Below are positions 12,073 to 23,829 of a stretch of DNA of 64,000 bases, piece by piece (the first letter of the stretch is position 1; every line of letters starts with the position of its first letter). The position numbers and the translations under genes are program-made. This stretch comes from Euphorbia lathyris. Lineage: Eukaryota > Streptophyta > Magnoliopsida > Malpighiales > Euphorbiaceae. The stretch lies in contig NC_088916.1 in the NCBI RefSeq assembly GCF_963576675.1, forward strand, positions 4,293,001 to 4,357,000, given 5' to 3'. The notes under the pieces are model-generated. The model saw only the letters and a program-made list of their open reading frames with translations, ran no database searches and was not told the origin of the DNA.

Positions 12073-12779
12073 GTTTTCCACTAAAAAGCAAATAAAAACA
12101 CACATGCTATGAGAATCTTGCAGAATAAAATAATAAAAATAACTTTAACATTATAATGAGGTAAAGATAATACTTTAACATTATGTAAGAGATAAATACT
12201 ATTTTCACTACCAAAAAGAGAGGTACAAAATGCAGACAAGCTATCTAACCCACATGTTTTCAATTTCCTAAAGAATAAAATTGCCCTTACTTTTGAACAT
12301 TATAGCAAAAATACTTTTGCAAGTCGAATAAAATAGAGAGAATAGACTTACCAACTGTACGTCTTGTTATTGATTTTCTACAAACACAGCAACCTTCTAT
12401 TTCCTTCTCTTTATATCAGACGTTGAAAACCAGATGTTCAAAATCTAAGTTAATCTCTTTTTACTTAAATCAGGGTCACTTACTCACGTTTACTGATTCC
12501 CTCACCGTTTAAGAGTGATCGATTTCAGCGATTAGGGTTCAACTCCATGAATTGAGAGAATAGACGGAGAGATGATGTATGGATTTTCAGAAATTAGGTT
12601 TTTTACCATTGACGGATCGACTATCCCGTAGAAAAATAATGTGTCGTGCTATTTTTCCACATCACCGCGCGTGAAATACAAACAGCAATGACCTGATGGA
12701 ATAGAGAATTTTGTGTTTAAACGTTACGGATTAAGCAAGTTGAAGGACCTAATGAGACCTTCTTAAAGTTCAGGGAGCC

Positions 12780-13319
12780 AAAATGCTTAATACATCGTTT
12801 TTCTTTTGAGCTTGTTCAAAAAAATTGATTGACCTCCTGAAATTTCAAAGTATCTCGATAGTCCTATCAATTTGTATAAAATATTAAATTAATCATCTAA
12901 ACTTGCGTCAAATGTAATCAATTTATTATTCCATTATAAAAAAGTAAGCTGCATGTAAAAATGAGTTATACGCACTTTAAAATGTCATTACATAATTTAT
13001 AGAATAGATTAAAAAAGTTCTTATTTGCTCAACTATAAAACTTGTTTTCTCTAATATTAGAACCGCATGCCCTATCGTCTTACTTTTTTTTTTAATGCGT
13101 GCAACATATTTTCCGCATTGAATTTTTTTTTTTTTATAATTGAATGATTAATTGATTATATTTTACGTAAATTTAGGAAGCTAATTGAAATATTTTAAAA
13201 GTTGAAGGGCCAACTGTTGGACAAGTTCATAGCAAATGATGTATTAGAAAAAAAAAAAAAAAACGTACAAGCTGAGGGTATTTTTGAGAAACCAACCCTT
13301 GGTATCTGATTCTGTTCAA
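12780..13319 (+). repeat. Right copy of ~535-bp direct repeat flanking the MULE (contains MITE family A copy 3)
   Basis: Near-identical to 6,027-6,558, with the same order and orientation. It ends at 'tctgttcaa', then continues into 'tctccatttgctgctg', which is presumably the original flank of the MULE target site. Confidence 0.85.
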
Positions 13320-14670
13320 TCTCCATTTGCTGCTGCTTCTCCACTAGACGACCACCAGGTTTCCCTGTGCTCCGGCCACTGCTCGAAAGGAGAACAAGAC
13401 GATCAGCTCGGAAGGACTACTGGCTGCGATTCGAAGTATCAAGGGAAAACGAGAATCGCCTGAGCTCCACCGTGAGCTCACCTGAACTCTGTGGAAGTCT
13501 TCACTCACCACCACGATTTGCCTGAATTCCGCCACTGTACGAAAACCGTTAGCTTCTGCGTTTCCTTTTCTATCTGTATCTCTATTTCATGGCTGTTGAA
13601 TGTCTAATGTCCCATTATAAGTGATTCAATAGTATTTTAATGGAAATGTGAATGCCTAATTGCTTCCTTTTTCCCCCTTATTACTGTATAACGCGTAAAA
13701 CTCAATATTGCTTAACAGTTACTGCTACCTGACTTTGGAATATTGAAAATGTTGTTATAATCCTTTCACTATTAAAAAATTCTATCAGTAGATGATAACT
13801 GTTTATCTGAACTTGTGACAAGAGTCCAAATAGGTTAGAGAGGAGCCGGAAGGACTCCGCTCCTATGCCTAAGTACAGTAGCTTGGAAGGTTTGAAGAGT
13901 AAGGACAGTGTTAACGTGTGTGACCATATTAAGAGTCTGGTTTAGGAGAAGTCCTTCCTACTGTGAAGTCTTTTAACCTAGTAGTATTGGGGTTTCCCTC
14001 TAAGGAGAAACGTTCCACGGAAGCTTCCTGATTGATCCGAAGGTCCAAATTGCGACACTCAGCAGTTGATCTGAGGGCCCCTATAATGCCGCGTGTCTGA
14101 TTTGTTTTATAGGATATCAAGTAAAGTGTATTGATTGCTGTAGTAAATGACATCTGGGAATCAAAAGCCCTTTTCATTTTTTTTTTGGTATCCCAACATA
14201 AAGTTGGCTTCTCCAACGTTATACCTTTCAAGCAATTTGAAATACTGTTGATTTTCTTATTAGGTTCTAGTTCAATAATAACAGTTTTTACTTTTTTACA
14301 ATGAGTGTAGAGTTTGTCTATTTATCCATGTGCAATTGGTGGCAATGTAGACTTGATTTGGTAAAAAAAAAGCAGCAATATTATAAGCTATCTGACATCA
14401 TTGATATTTGGTTGCATTTGCGTCTATAAATGCCCGTGTTCCTCCTTTTTGTTAAGGTTCAAGCAATGTATGATGTATGAATTAATTGGGACTCTAGGTT
14501 TGTTGGTTATGGTCCTTATGTAAATAGGCACATCCTTACTACTCTATCTTGAAGTCAATTATTTAATACCACAGATTTAGCACATAATAATCAGCATGCA
14601 TAATCTTTTAGTTGTATGCACGTGTTGTCGGTTATATTTTCATTTTCTCATTAATTCGATTGAAGGTGTG
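13320..14670 (+). promoter_or_regulatory. Upstream region of HDH; possible 5' UTR exon and intron, no separate gene
   Basis: Bases 13,320-13,560 are clearly more GC-rich than their surroundings and rich in ACC/CTCC, like a plant 5' leader. A following 1.1-kb stretch could be a 5' UTR intron ending before the exon with ATG 14,671, but no junction can be fixed. Bases 13,840-14,100 hold GC-rich sequence of unknown nature. No ORF here has family features. Confidence 0.35.
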
Positions 14671-17600
14671 ATGGATTCTCAGCTTCTATGCTTTCACCAA
14701 ATCAACTCCTTGAGTAAACCACATTTGACTCATCAGTTTCAATTGCTAGGTGCTCCAAGGCACACATATCTACCTTCTCAACTTTATTTTCCTAGAGGTA
14801 TAATTGTTCAGTTTTTTCCTGTCATCACTTGCATTCTCGTTCTCTCTTTATCTCTTACATTTTGTAATTGGTGTGGTTTTTACTCTCTCTCTAGGGAAAG
14901 AAAAATGCAAAATCCATAATTTTGGAAGGGAAAAGTCACAAAGCCAAATATTTGGGATTTTGATTTATATGATGATACTTGAGTTATTTATTAGAAAATG
15001 AGGGTGATGGGCAGTTGTATTAGCTATATGTTTTACAGTAGTTTTCACCTGGTCAGTTTGGTCGGTCACGTTAGATCTAGGCTTATAAGATCTAAGCCTT
15101 AGGATGGTTTTAATCCCCACCATAGGATTCTAATGAGCCTAGATCTAACGCCAGGTGAAAACCAACTATATGTTTTATCTCTTATAGATATAAATGAATA
15201 CATTGCTTATAGATATGGACGTAATGTTGCTTCTAAATATATACATTTTGATATGGGTTGACTAGTTTTGATTATATCAAATAACTTTTTATTTTTATGT
15301 CATATTCTTGCTGCAATGGTAAACGTTGTTGTGTTCGAGTCTTAGGAGCGGCCTCTTGCCAAAAAAATTGGCAGGAGAAGGCTTGCCCCTAGTACACCTT
15401 GTGGTGGGACCCTCCCCGGACCCTCACTTAGGGGGGACGCATAGTGCACCTGTCCGCCCTTTTATTCTTGCTGCAATGGAAAGTGAGCCATTGATTATCT
15501 CTGAGGCAGACAAATTAAAATCTTGTTATTTTTCTTTTCACTTTTTTTTTTTAAAAAATTTGCTTGTTAATTTCCTGTAGTTCTTTTGTCTTGACAGGGT
15601 CAACTTTTAACAGAATAAGGTGTGCAATGAAGTCTTATCGATTATCAGAACTTTCTCATGCTGAGGTTAATAGTTTAAAAGCTCGTCCTCGAATAGATTT
15701 CACTTCAATTTTCAACATTGTAAGTCTCTGGTTTGTAATTTTCTTCTACAATTTTTCATCAAAGTACTTTTGATGATAAACAATTTTTACAAAATTTTCA
15801 GGTCAATCCCATTGTGGATGATGTGCGCAACCGAGGTGATGCTGCAGTTAAAGAGTAGGTGCTTATTTTTTTTTCTCTTGTTGTTATTCTTTTATTATTG
15901 TTATTGTTCTAAGAGTAAACTACAAAACTGCCCTAACTGTTATCTCTCTATCTCTCTTTAGAATGATACTTTGCATCTGCATACATTCAATTACTCCTTA
16001 ACATTTAGAAATTCGTACATTTGACTCTTCCAGTTACAAGTTAGTCCCTCACCTTTAAGTACAATAGCATTATTACTTGACGTTAATAAAATATTATGAT
16101 CATACACCTTTATATATTTTAAGAATGAAGCTATTGTTTTGAATAAAGGTCTGAAATTGCTGCAGAGACTGAAACCTTAGCAATTACAGAGTGTATTATT
16201 TTAATGTAAAGACTTTGGTCAAAACTGTTGTAAAATAAGTTGACAACCATTCAATTCTTTTCTTTCAAATTCTAACTATCCAAATTCTAGTATTGCCAAC
16301 ATTGAGGGGAATATTTTAACCTTGTGTTCCTTAGCATTTTGTTTACTCTCCAACTTCGAATCACCATCTCTTCTATAATCTCTCTCTCAAAACTCCATGT
16401 AGTGAGAAATTGTTTTTCGGTCAGTTAACCAATCTTGGTGAAAAGGTCAAGCCCATAACTATTATATGTTTCTGTTGTATAGCTATACTGCAAAATTTGA
16501 CAAAGCCAAGTTGGAGAGCATAATTCAGCGTGTATCCGAGCTTCCTGACCCACAGGTATTTTCTTGAAACAATTTTCCGAAGAATTAAGCCTTGAATCTG
16601 TAATTTGTCTTGTTGAACCATTTGTATAATTTGCTTTCTATGAAATTTTCATGTTTTATCCTTTTGTTCATTTTGCGCAATGCAGCTTGATTCAACTATT
16701 AAAGAAGCATTTGATGTGGCATATGACAATATATATGCATTTCATCTTGCTCAAAAAGTATCTGAAAAGTGCGTTGAAAACATGAAAGTAAGTCAATGTT
16801 TTGGTGCTTGGTTCATGGTTTTATGGTATTTTTATAATCACGAGTTCATAGTTTCTTTCAAAGTATTTCAGGGTGTTAGATGCAAAAGAGTGGCCAGGAG
16901 TATTTCTTCTGTAGGTCTTTATGTTCCAGGGGGTACTGCAGTTTTACCTTCAACAGCTCTGATGCTTTCAGTTGTAAGTTGATTGGATGCATTATACTAG
17001 TTATTTTGGCTCGTTCAGGTTGGTTTAGAATTTTATTATAGATTTTCATTGTCTGGGTGATCTCATTTTGCTGACACTTTTTTGTATTCTATAAATCAGC
17101 CTGCACAAATTGCTGGGTGTAAAACAATTGTTCTTGCAACTCCGCCATGTCAGGATGGCAGCATATGCAAGGTCAGGATTTCATTTGTGTATTTTTTTTT
17201 TTCATGTTTCTTACAATTTGAAGGAGAAGTGAAGGGGCTATAGAGATGATTCAGAGACAAATTTACTAACAGAGTTTATTTACGTTATATAGGAAGTATT
17301 ATACTGTGCTAAGAAAGCTGGTGTCACTCACATTCTTAAAGCTGGAGGAGCGCAGGTTCGAGAACCTAAACTTGTTACAATATGTGTTGCAGGTTTTGGA
17401 TTTTCTCAGTGTTCATAGAAGTTATCTACTATGAATTTTAATTTGCAGGCTATATCGGCCATGGCTTGGGGAACAGAATCCTGCCCTAAGGTGCTTGATT
17501 TTTCTCCATTCTTCATGTCCTAAGACGCTGCTATACTTCTGTATGACATTGCTTCTTTATGCAGTTTTCTCAATTTTGTGAGATGTGAGACTAACTTTTT

Positions 17601-20600
17601 TTATTTTTAATGGCATCGAACTTCTAGATTTATTTCAAAATTTCAGAACATTGTATTTTCATGTCTTTAATTTCAACAACAACAAAACATTCCGTTCTAG
17701 TTTAAAATTTGAAAAATTTGAAAATAAATGAAATTAGCAAAGTAAGAAAGATGCCATTATGTTCGAGAAAATTTAAAATAGAATGTCACATTTACCTTGT
17801 TATTTGGTATTTTGAAGAGACAAAATTGAAATTTTATTTTTGTACTAAATTGAAATGAATTTGGAAGTGTAGTAATCTATATGATAAAATGTTTTATTTG
17901 TGCTGAAACTGAAGTGAACCTGAAAGTAGAGTGCTATTTATTATAATTCTTGTGCAAAAGCTGGAAAATCATGTGATGGTTAGGATACTTGGGTAATTAG
18001 GCCTTTCCTTGACTGAAAGATAGGCCTTTACTTGATACTAAAATGATGACAAAAAGAATGAAGTTATCCTCTCATTGTTCATTTCTACCATCAATTTATG
18101 AAAGAAAAAAGTATTTCAGATTCCAATTGCAAATAATATGAAAATAATTGTAGAAAGAAACACAATATTAATCAGAAATTCTAGTCTGTGTAAATTACTG
18201 TTCAAAGTCTTTTCCTTGTTGTTACAAATGATGAATCGGAAAATCTCGATCTCAAATTGTTCATTTAGGCCATTTATTTATAAGATATGGTAAATTTCTA
18301 TTTCTAATATTTAAGTTCTGCAAAAAATGGTTTAGCTTAGCTTCGGAGGTTTGTATTTCTGTGGATATGGAATTGTAAAATCTCAAACATAGGGGGACCA
18401 TGATCAATTGATCATATAACTAGATTGCATCAATGATTTTGCTTATGGAAAACAAACATTTAAACAGAAATTGGGTACAAAAATAAAGTCTTCAATACTT
18501 TTTAATGACTTAAGGAGTTGAGGTTGTCAGGTTTCAAGTTTGATTATGAGATATTGTCAGGTTTCAAGTTTGATTATGAGATATACTCCCTTATTTTCTT
18601 TTGGTTATACAAGGATTTATTATTGTAGTTTTCAGGTTGAGAAGATCTTTGGTCCAGGAAATCAGTATGTTACTGCTGCCAAAATGATTCTCCAAGTATG
18701 TCTCTGTTCTACATTGATTACATTTATGATATAGGAGGCCACTAAGGCCGTTAACATTTTCTGTGCCCAATTCAATTCATGTTACTGAGAAGGAGAATTT
18801 GGTTAACAATCCTACATATCCTATTCTACGTTTCTTTTTTCATTACGTTGCCATGCTGGTTTCAAGAATGATACATACTTCTCTATCCCATTGAATAAAA
18901 TATATATATAAGGACATGCAAAAAGTTGCAAACATTTTATTTGAATCGGGAACTACTTATTTCTGGATTGCTGCAGTTGCTCATTTATTTTTCTCTTAAA
19001 CAGAACAGTGAAGCAATGATCTCCATTGACATGCCTGCTGGACCTTCAGAAGTTTTAGTCATTGCTGATAGACATGCTAGTCCCATTCATATAGCTGCAG
19101 ATTTACTATCCCAGGTGCCTAACCCTTTCTTGTCACTGTTATGATACAATTCCTGAAGTGCTCAGTTCCTGTGGGGCACATAGACAGACATTTGTTTCTC
19201 ATGCAGTGCACTTGATTACTGTAATTCAATGGCTTATACATCATGTTGAACTTTGTTGAAAATAAACGCCATTAGACAACCACCACCACTACCAAGTCTT
19301 AATGTCGATTAGTGGGATTGGTTAATGTTGATTAGTGGGATTGGTTAATGTTGATTAGTGTGGTTAATGTCCAATCGGTCCTAGCAAAAAAGCAACTGAA
19401 GTTAAAATAAGTTCATAATGCTTAGAAGAAACAAAAGGTGATCATATTTTGCAGCTTTTATGATATGATATCCTCCACGTTTTCAACAAAGATTTGAACA
19501 TGCTGAGGTGCAGAATGCTAGAAGTCCTTATTTACCTACTAGAAGACGTCAACATGTTTCAACGGTTAATTAAATGTGAAACTCTAAGCTTTTTTTTTTC
19601 TTTCTGTGTAATGTATTTATCAAGATCACGGTCTTGCCCACTAGGATCAATCTGCATGCCTTAATCATTCATTTTGAGAATGCATTAATTTAAGTGCATA
19701 GAAAATGCATATTACGTATTCATGTTATGTTTGTTATTGTATTCAACGTTGTGAAGGAACCAATTGAACTAAAAGCTTAAGCTTATAGTTAAGGCGTAAT
19801 AATAGCTTTGATTATTATCTCTCACACCCCCCTCAGGCAAATGCCGCCTGAGCTTGAAGCGTGTATACCACAGACCTATCCTACCAGGTGTTGAAATTCC
19901 ATCAATATATGGGGTTGGCAGGATTAGAACCCTCGACCACTTGGTCTGAGAGGCTCTGATATCATATCAAGAAACCAGTTCAACTAAAAGCTTAAGCTTA
20001 TAGTTAAGGCCCAATAATAGTTTTTATTGCATGTTCCAGGCTGAGCATGGGCCTGATAGCCAGGTTGTTCTTGTAATTGTTGGGGACGATGTTGATTTGG
20101 AAGCTATTGAAAAGGAAATCAGTAAGCAGTGTAACAGCCTACCAAGGGGAGATTATGCTTCAAAAGCACTAGGTCACAGTTTCACTGTGCGTGCTCGTGA
20201 TATGGCTGAGGTTGGTCCTCTGCCCTTAACTGACTGTAACATCTTGCTTATTTAAAGTTACTTTATTTGTACTATTGCTGTTTCTATCCATAGTGGTAAC
20301 TGTGAAAGCTGCTGTATTGTTTTTTTTTCAGGCAGTTTCCTTTTCAAACTTATACGCACCGGAGCATCTGATTATTAATGTAAAAGACGCAGAAAAGTGG
20401 GAGAGTTATATCGAGAATGCAGGTACTGTCTTTACGTAGGATTGCTTCTATTGCTTCCTTTACTTTTCTTTCATTGTTATCATCATGTTTAATCCTTCTA
20501 TGGCTATCAATATCAATGCCAATAATTGCCCTTTCAGTTCCTTTCTGCTGCTATGATTATTTCTTTCCTAAACCAGTTCATTTGGTCATTAAGGTGTCCC

Positions 20601-23600
20601 ACATAGGATTTAGATTATTCTAAATCAATTAAGATTACATGTAGACATGTTGTGGATATTCTGTATTCATGCTAGATATATCTCAAACAAGCTCAAGATA
20701 TGAATTGCAACCAGCTACTATACTACTGCTATTGTGCTAGTTTTTATTCTAGCTAGTTTCAATACACTTAGTCTTGAATGCAATGACACGAGTTCTAGAT
20801 ATCACGCTGTGCCCAAATTCTTGTAATGAATTGACTGTTGGGCTTCTCTCTAAGGTTGAAGCTAATCAAATGCTTCATGTTTTTTTTTTTCTTTCTTCGG
20901 GATAAGTTTATGCTACTAAGCTTGTCAATTTTAGTCTAAACTAGTTGGGGAAATAACGCGTGGTGGTTGTTATTTCTATTTTAACTTTGAAAATTGACAA
21001 CTATTTGACCAATTTAGTAAAGAAAAACTGAACTGTATATATAGACTACTACTACAGGAATTGACAAAATTGTATACTTACTATACTTGTTTATAATGCT
21101 AGTATATTGAAGAAATCTTTATATTTGTTGTAGACTTCAAATGTGTATTTGCAGTTAATTTTTACTGAATTTGGCTAAAGTCATTGTTAATAAACTCAAG
21201 GCGAAAAGCATCCTAAGGCCCGTGATCATTGGATTGAGCCCTTGATCTTTTATTTCAACCTATGTTGCACGGACACGGACACGGATACGGTATCCGACAC
21301 GGACACGGACACGGGAAACGTCATTTCTATAAAACACAGGACACGGATACTTGGGGGACACGTGTAAATATTAAAAATATTGGGGCAAATTTATAAATAT
21401 TAAAAATATATTTTTATATATGATTTTTTGTAGAAACAGGAACGTAAGAATTTAGAATGTTAGCAGCCCTATTTATATAGATGGATGGAGAAGTTTGAGA
21501 GTTTTTGTATTAATGGCATATTAATTCCCCCTGTCCCTGTCCTTTGGAGTTTCTGACTCTCCAATGGAATAAGAATCAATCGGTTATTGAAGGAGATGAA
21601 CGGAATCGGAAAGGATTTTTCGGTTTGGAAGGAGATGAACGGAATAGGAAAGGATGTAATCGGTTATTGAAGGAGATGAACGGAATAGGAAAGGATGTAA
21701 TCGGAATCGGAAAGGATTTTTCGGTTTTGAAGAATTAGGGTTTTTTTCCTGGGACACGCGTATCGTTCACTGATACGCGTGTCCAACTTTCCGAAATTAC
21801 GGACACGGCCCCGACACGGTGTCCCTGGCGTTTCCGGCCGTATCCGTGTCGGAAACGTATCGGACACGCGATACATGATGATTCCGGCGTGTCCGTGCAT
21901 CATAGATTTCAACACATACCCCTGATCATTTATTTTCGGTCACATTAAACCCCTGCTTGCTAAATTAGTTGGTTTTGAACATCTAATTAAGTTAAAAGAG
22001 TGTTACTCATGTTACTCATTTCAACAGCGTCTGAAATTATTTTTTTACATTTCAAAGTAAGGTTTTTACAACTTTATAAATAAATCCAACATGAAAAAAT
22101 TACTTTCGAACTCTTAAAAATGCAACTTTGGAATGCATATGAAATGGATAATGCTCTACTAACCGAGTTTTATGTTCAAAGCTTACTTTCCTAATCATCT
22201 CCGGCTTTTTTTTTTTTTTTTTTTGAGAAGAGAGTCATCCCCAGCTTAAACTTAAAGATAAAATCGATAAATTTAAAAGGCGGGCGGGGACCAAACTGAA
22301 AAGGCATGCAAATTTTGAATTTATTTGATAGTTAGTCCTTAAGAAAGATTCTTCTGTCTTAATGAGAACTCGATCTGTGCATGTTATGTTTTGAACTTTG
22401 TTACATTTGAGTCCTGAAGCTTTCACATAGGATCTTGAATTCATGCCTGCCTGCTCTCTATTATATAGCATTTCTGCATTTTGACCCAAAGTGCAAGGAA
22501 ATAACTATAAAAACTGTTCTCCAATGCACAGGGTAAATTACACCCATGGCCCCTCAGCTTAGATCTGACCTTCTTTATGACACCTTACTTTCGAAACCGG
22601 ACATAAATGTCCCTGAACTTTGCCATTAACTAACATAAAAGTCCGTTATAAAAGTCAACGACCTCAAAATAACCGATGACGACGTCGAAACCAAAAAATT
22701 CAAGAATTAAAGTCCTTTAGAATATTATATCCATCAGCTCTACAACAGAGGGTTACCTACTATTGGAGTAGTCAAAGGTTAAGGGGCTTCTATGTTAGTG
22801 AAGTCCAAAGTTCAAGGACATTTTATGTCCGGTTTTGAAGGTAAGGGGCCATAAAGCAACCAAGCCCTAAGTTGAGGGGTCATGGTGTAATTTACCCCCA
22901 ATGCACAATACACCATAGAAAAGAGACTATCTGTTCATGGAGTCCTTCAAATCTCAATTATAAAATGAGCTTAATTTTTTTGAATTATTGGCTATGCAGG
23001 TTCTGTTTTTCATTTGGGTTTGGAATTGTATTGATAAATTTAAAAGCGGGGATGAAACTGAAAGAAAATCCAAAATTGAGATTTATTTGACAGTTAGTCT
23101 TTAAGAAAGATTCTTCAATATCTTAACGGGAATTCAATCTGTTCATGTGAAATTGGGAACTTTCAATGTTGGATCCAGGATTCATTGACACGGGTGCTTG
23201 TGTTGGTTTCTCGTGATTTATGGGTGCTAAATTGATATTTCTTTTGTGTTATTACATAAAAAAATTAAAAACCTGTACACAATTTCGATAGAATCTTTAG
23301 CGTTTTTCGACGACCAGTGGATGCTCAAACGCTCCTCTGGATCTGTCACAGGGAACTTTGTTATTTGAGTCCTGAAGCTTTAACATAGGATCTTGAACTC
23401 TGTATATGACGTTTCTGCATTTTTGCTCAAAATGCAAGGAAACAAGTACAAAAATTGTTCTTGAAAAGCGATAATCCAGTCATGGATTGCTTTAACTCTC
23501 AAATTATAAAACGAGCTTAAATTTTTCCAATGATTGGCTATGCAGGTTCTGTGTTCTTGGGGCAGTGGACACCAGAGAGCGTTGGAGATTATGCAAGCGG

Positions 23601-23829
23601 GACAAACCATGTCTTACCCACATACGGTTACGCAAGGATGTATGGTGGAGTGTCCCTTGATTCTTTCCTCAAATACATGACCATACAATCTTTGACGGAG
23701 GAAGGCCTGAGGAAACTTGGTCCATACGTTGCCACAATGGCTGAAGTCGAAGGGCTGGAAGCTCACAAGAGAGCCGTAACGCTACGGCTTCAGGATATTG
23801 AAGCAAGACAAGTTCATAATGTGAGCTAA
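14671..23829 (+). CDS. HISN8: Histidinol dehydrogenase, plastid (14 exons)
   Basis: Catalyses the last two oxidations of histidine synthesis (L-histidinol to L-histidine, NAD+, Zn) in the plastid stroma. Exons by GT-AG and frame: 14,671-14,797; 15,598-15,719; 15,802-15,854; 16,483-16,555; 16,686-16,787; 16,872-16,973; 17,100-17,171; 17,293-17,355; 17,449-17,490; 18,636-18,695; 19,004-19,114; 20,040-20,210; 20,332-20,422; 23,546-23,829. These give 1,473 nt and 490 aa with no break. Residues 1-55 look like a transit peptide (Ser/His/Leu rich, few acids). Family motifs: '[10 protein letters not shown]', '[11 protein letters not shown]', signature '[10 protein letters not shown]' (~279-288). Likely Zn ligands are Q309, H312, D411, H470 and the catalytic pair is E377-H378. 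Length fits plant HDH (460-490). Intron 13 is 3.1 kb and TE-laden. Exon 3 has an alternative donor context (gtaggt), so its last codon is the least certain. Confidence 0.95.
15041..15162. mobile_element. Small hairpin MITE in HDH intron 1
   Basis: GTTTTCACCTGG at the left is matched by CCAGGTGAAAAC at the right. Further in, GTTAGATCTAGGCT pairs with AGCCTAGATCTAAC. A 12-bp direct repeat CTATATGTTTTA lies on each side (15,024-15,035 and 15,166-15,177), compatible with a target duplication. Confidence 0.6.
15304..15489 (-). mobile_element. Au-type SINE in HDH intron 1
   Basis: On minus the element reads from 'aaaagggcggacaggtgcac' through 'gtccggggagggtcccacc' to 'ctcgaacacaacaacg', the layout of plant Au SINEs with a tRNA B-box-like GAGTCTTAGG...GTTCGAGTC end. 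A perfect 16-bp target duplication ATTCTTGCTGCAATGG lies at 15,304-15,319 and 15,474-15,489. The body is 15,320-15,473. Confidence 0.85.
18524..18583 (+). repeat. 30-bp tandem duplication in HDH intron 9
   Basis: Two identical 30-bp units (18,524-18,553 and 18,554-18,583), starting TTGTCAGGTTTCAAG. They lie ~50 bp upstream of the exon 10 acceptor and may affect the branch-point region. Confidence 0.9.
19299..19379 (+). repeat. 23-bp minisatellite in HDH intron 11
   Basis: Units starting TTAATGT(C/T)GATTAGTGGG are repeated two and a half times, followed by a decayed fourth unit (TTAATGTCCAATCGG). Confidence 0.8.
19750..20030 (-). mobile_element. SINE-like insertion at the end of HDH intron 11
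   Basis: A repeated block 'aactaaaagcttaagcttat' occurs at ~19,770 and ~19,986 in direct orientation. Between them, on minus, 'ggttctaatcc' resembles a tRNA B box and 'cagagcctctcagaccaag' precedes it. I read this as a tRNA-derived retroelement flanked by duplicated sequence. It ends just before the exon 12 acceptor at 20,039. Confidence 0.45.
21202..22195. mobile_element. MITE family C copy in HDH intron 13, split by a nested hAT-like MITE
   Basis: The left part (gcgaaaagcatcctaagg...cccttgatctttt) and the right part (cccctgatcatttatttt...gttcaaagct) match the intact element at 41,727-42,213. They are separated by the 646-bp element at 21,260-21,905. Confidence 0.6.
21260..21905. mobile_element. 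Nonautonomous TIR element with 8-bp target duplication (hAT-like)
   Basis: Ends CTATGTTGCACGGACACG and the complement CGTGTCCGTGCATCATAG are imperfect TIRs. The 8-bp direct repeat ATTTCAAC lies at 21,252-21,259 and 21,906-21,913. 'GGACACGG' is repeated many times near both ends, as transposase-binding subterminal repeats would be. The centre has a three-copy minisatellite (gaaggagatgaacggaat, 21,587-21,720). No coding capacity. Confidence 0.85.
22256..23560 (+). repeat. Tandem duplication of the HDH intron 13 end with splice acceptor
   Basis: Copy 1 (22,256-23,010) and copy 2 (23,033-23,560) share 'gataaatttaaaag', 'cagttagtc.ttaagaaagattctt', 'gagtcctgaagctt', 'cataggatcttgaa', 'ttctgcattttg', and finally 'ttggctatgcaggttctg'. 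Copy 1 is enlarged by the MITE at 22,531-22,897; copy 2 by ~190 bp of other DNA (23,165-23,350). The true exon 14 acceptor is in copy 2; copy 1 has a decoy at 22,998-22,999. Confidence 0.85.
22531..22897. mobile_element. MULE-type MITE with perfect 10-bp target duplication
   Basis: The TIR is GGGTAAATTACACCATG-like on the left and its complement (catggtgtaatttaccc) on the right. CCAATGCACA occurs at 22,521-22,530 and 22,898-22,907. Inner arms also pair ('ggacattt', 'atgtccggtt'). 367 bp, no ORF. Confidence 0.92.

Larger units (their letters stand above)
6559..12779 (-). mobile_element. Mutator-like element (MULE), decayed, ~6.2 kb
   Basis: A 71-bp perfect terminal inverted repeat is visible: 6,606-6,676 and 12,709-12,779 (GGCTCCCTGAACTTTAAGAA inward). 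On the left the TIR continues outward to 6,559 (about 47 more bases). On the right that outer part is missing and the sequence switches to the flanking direct repeat at 'aatgct'. The element encodes a MuDR-type transposase on minus and a GRF zinc-finger relic on plus. It sits ~1.9 kb upstream of the HDH start codon. Both the outer right TIR and the transposase frame are damaged, so it should be immobile by itself. Confidence 0.9.

Noticed and set aside
13344..13535. 63-codon minus-strand ORF upstream of HDH
   Set aside because: No recognisable domain; the region is more likely the HDH 5' leader on plus.
15326..15580. 84-codon ORF in HDH intron 1
   Set aside because: It reads through an Au SINE on the wrong strand.
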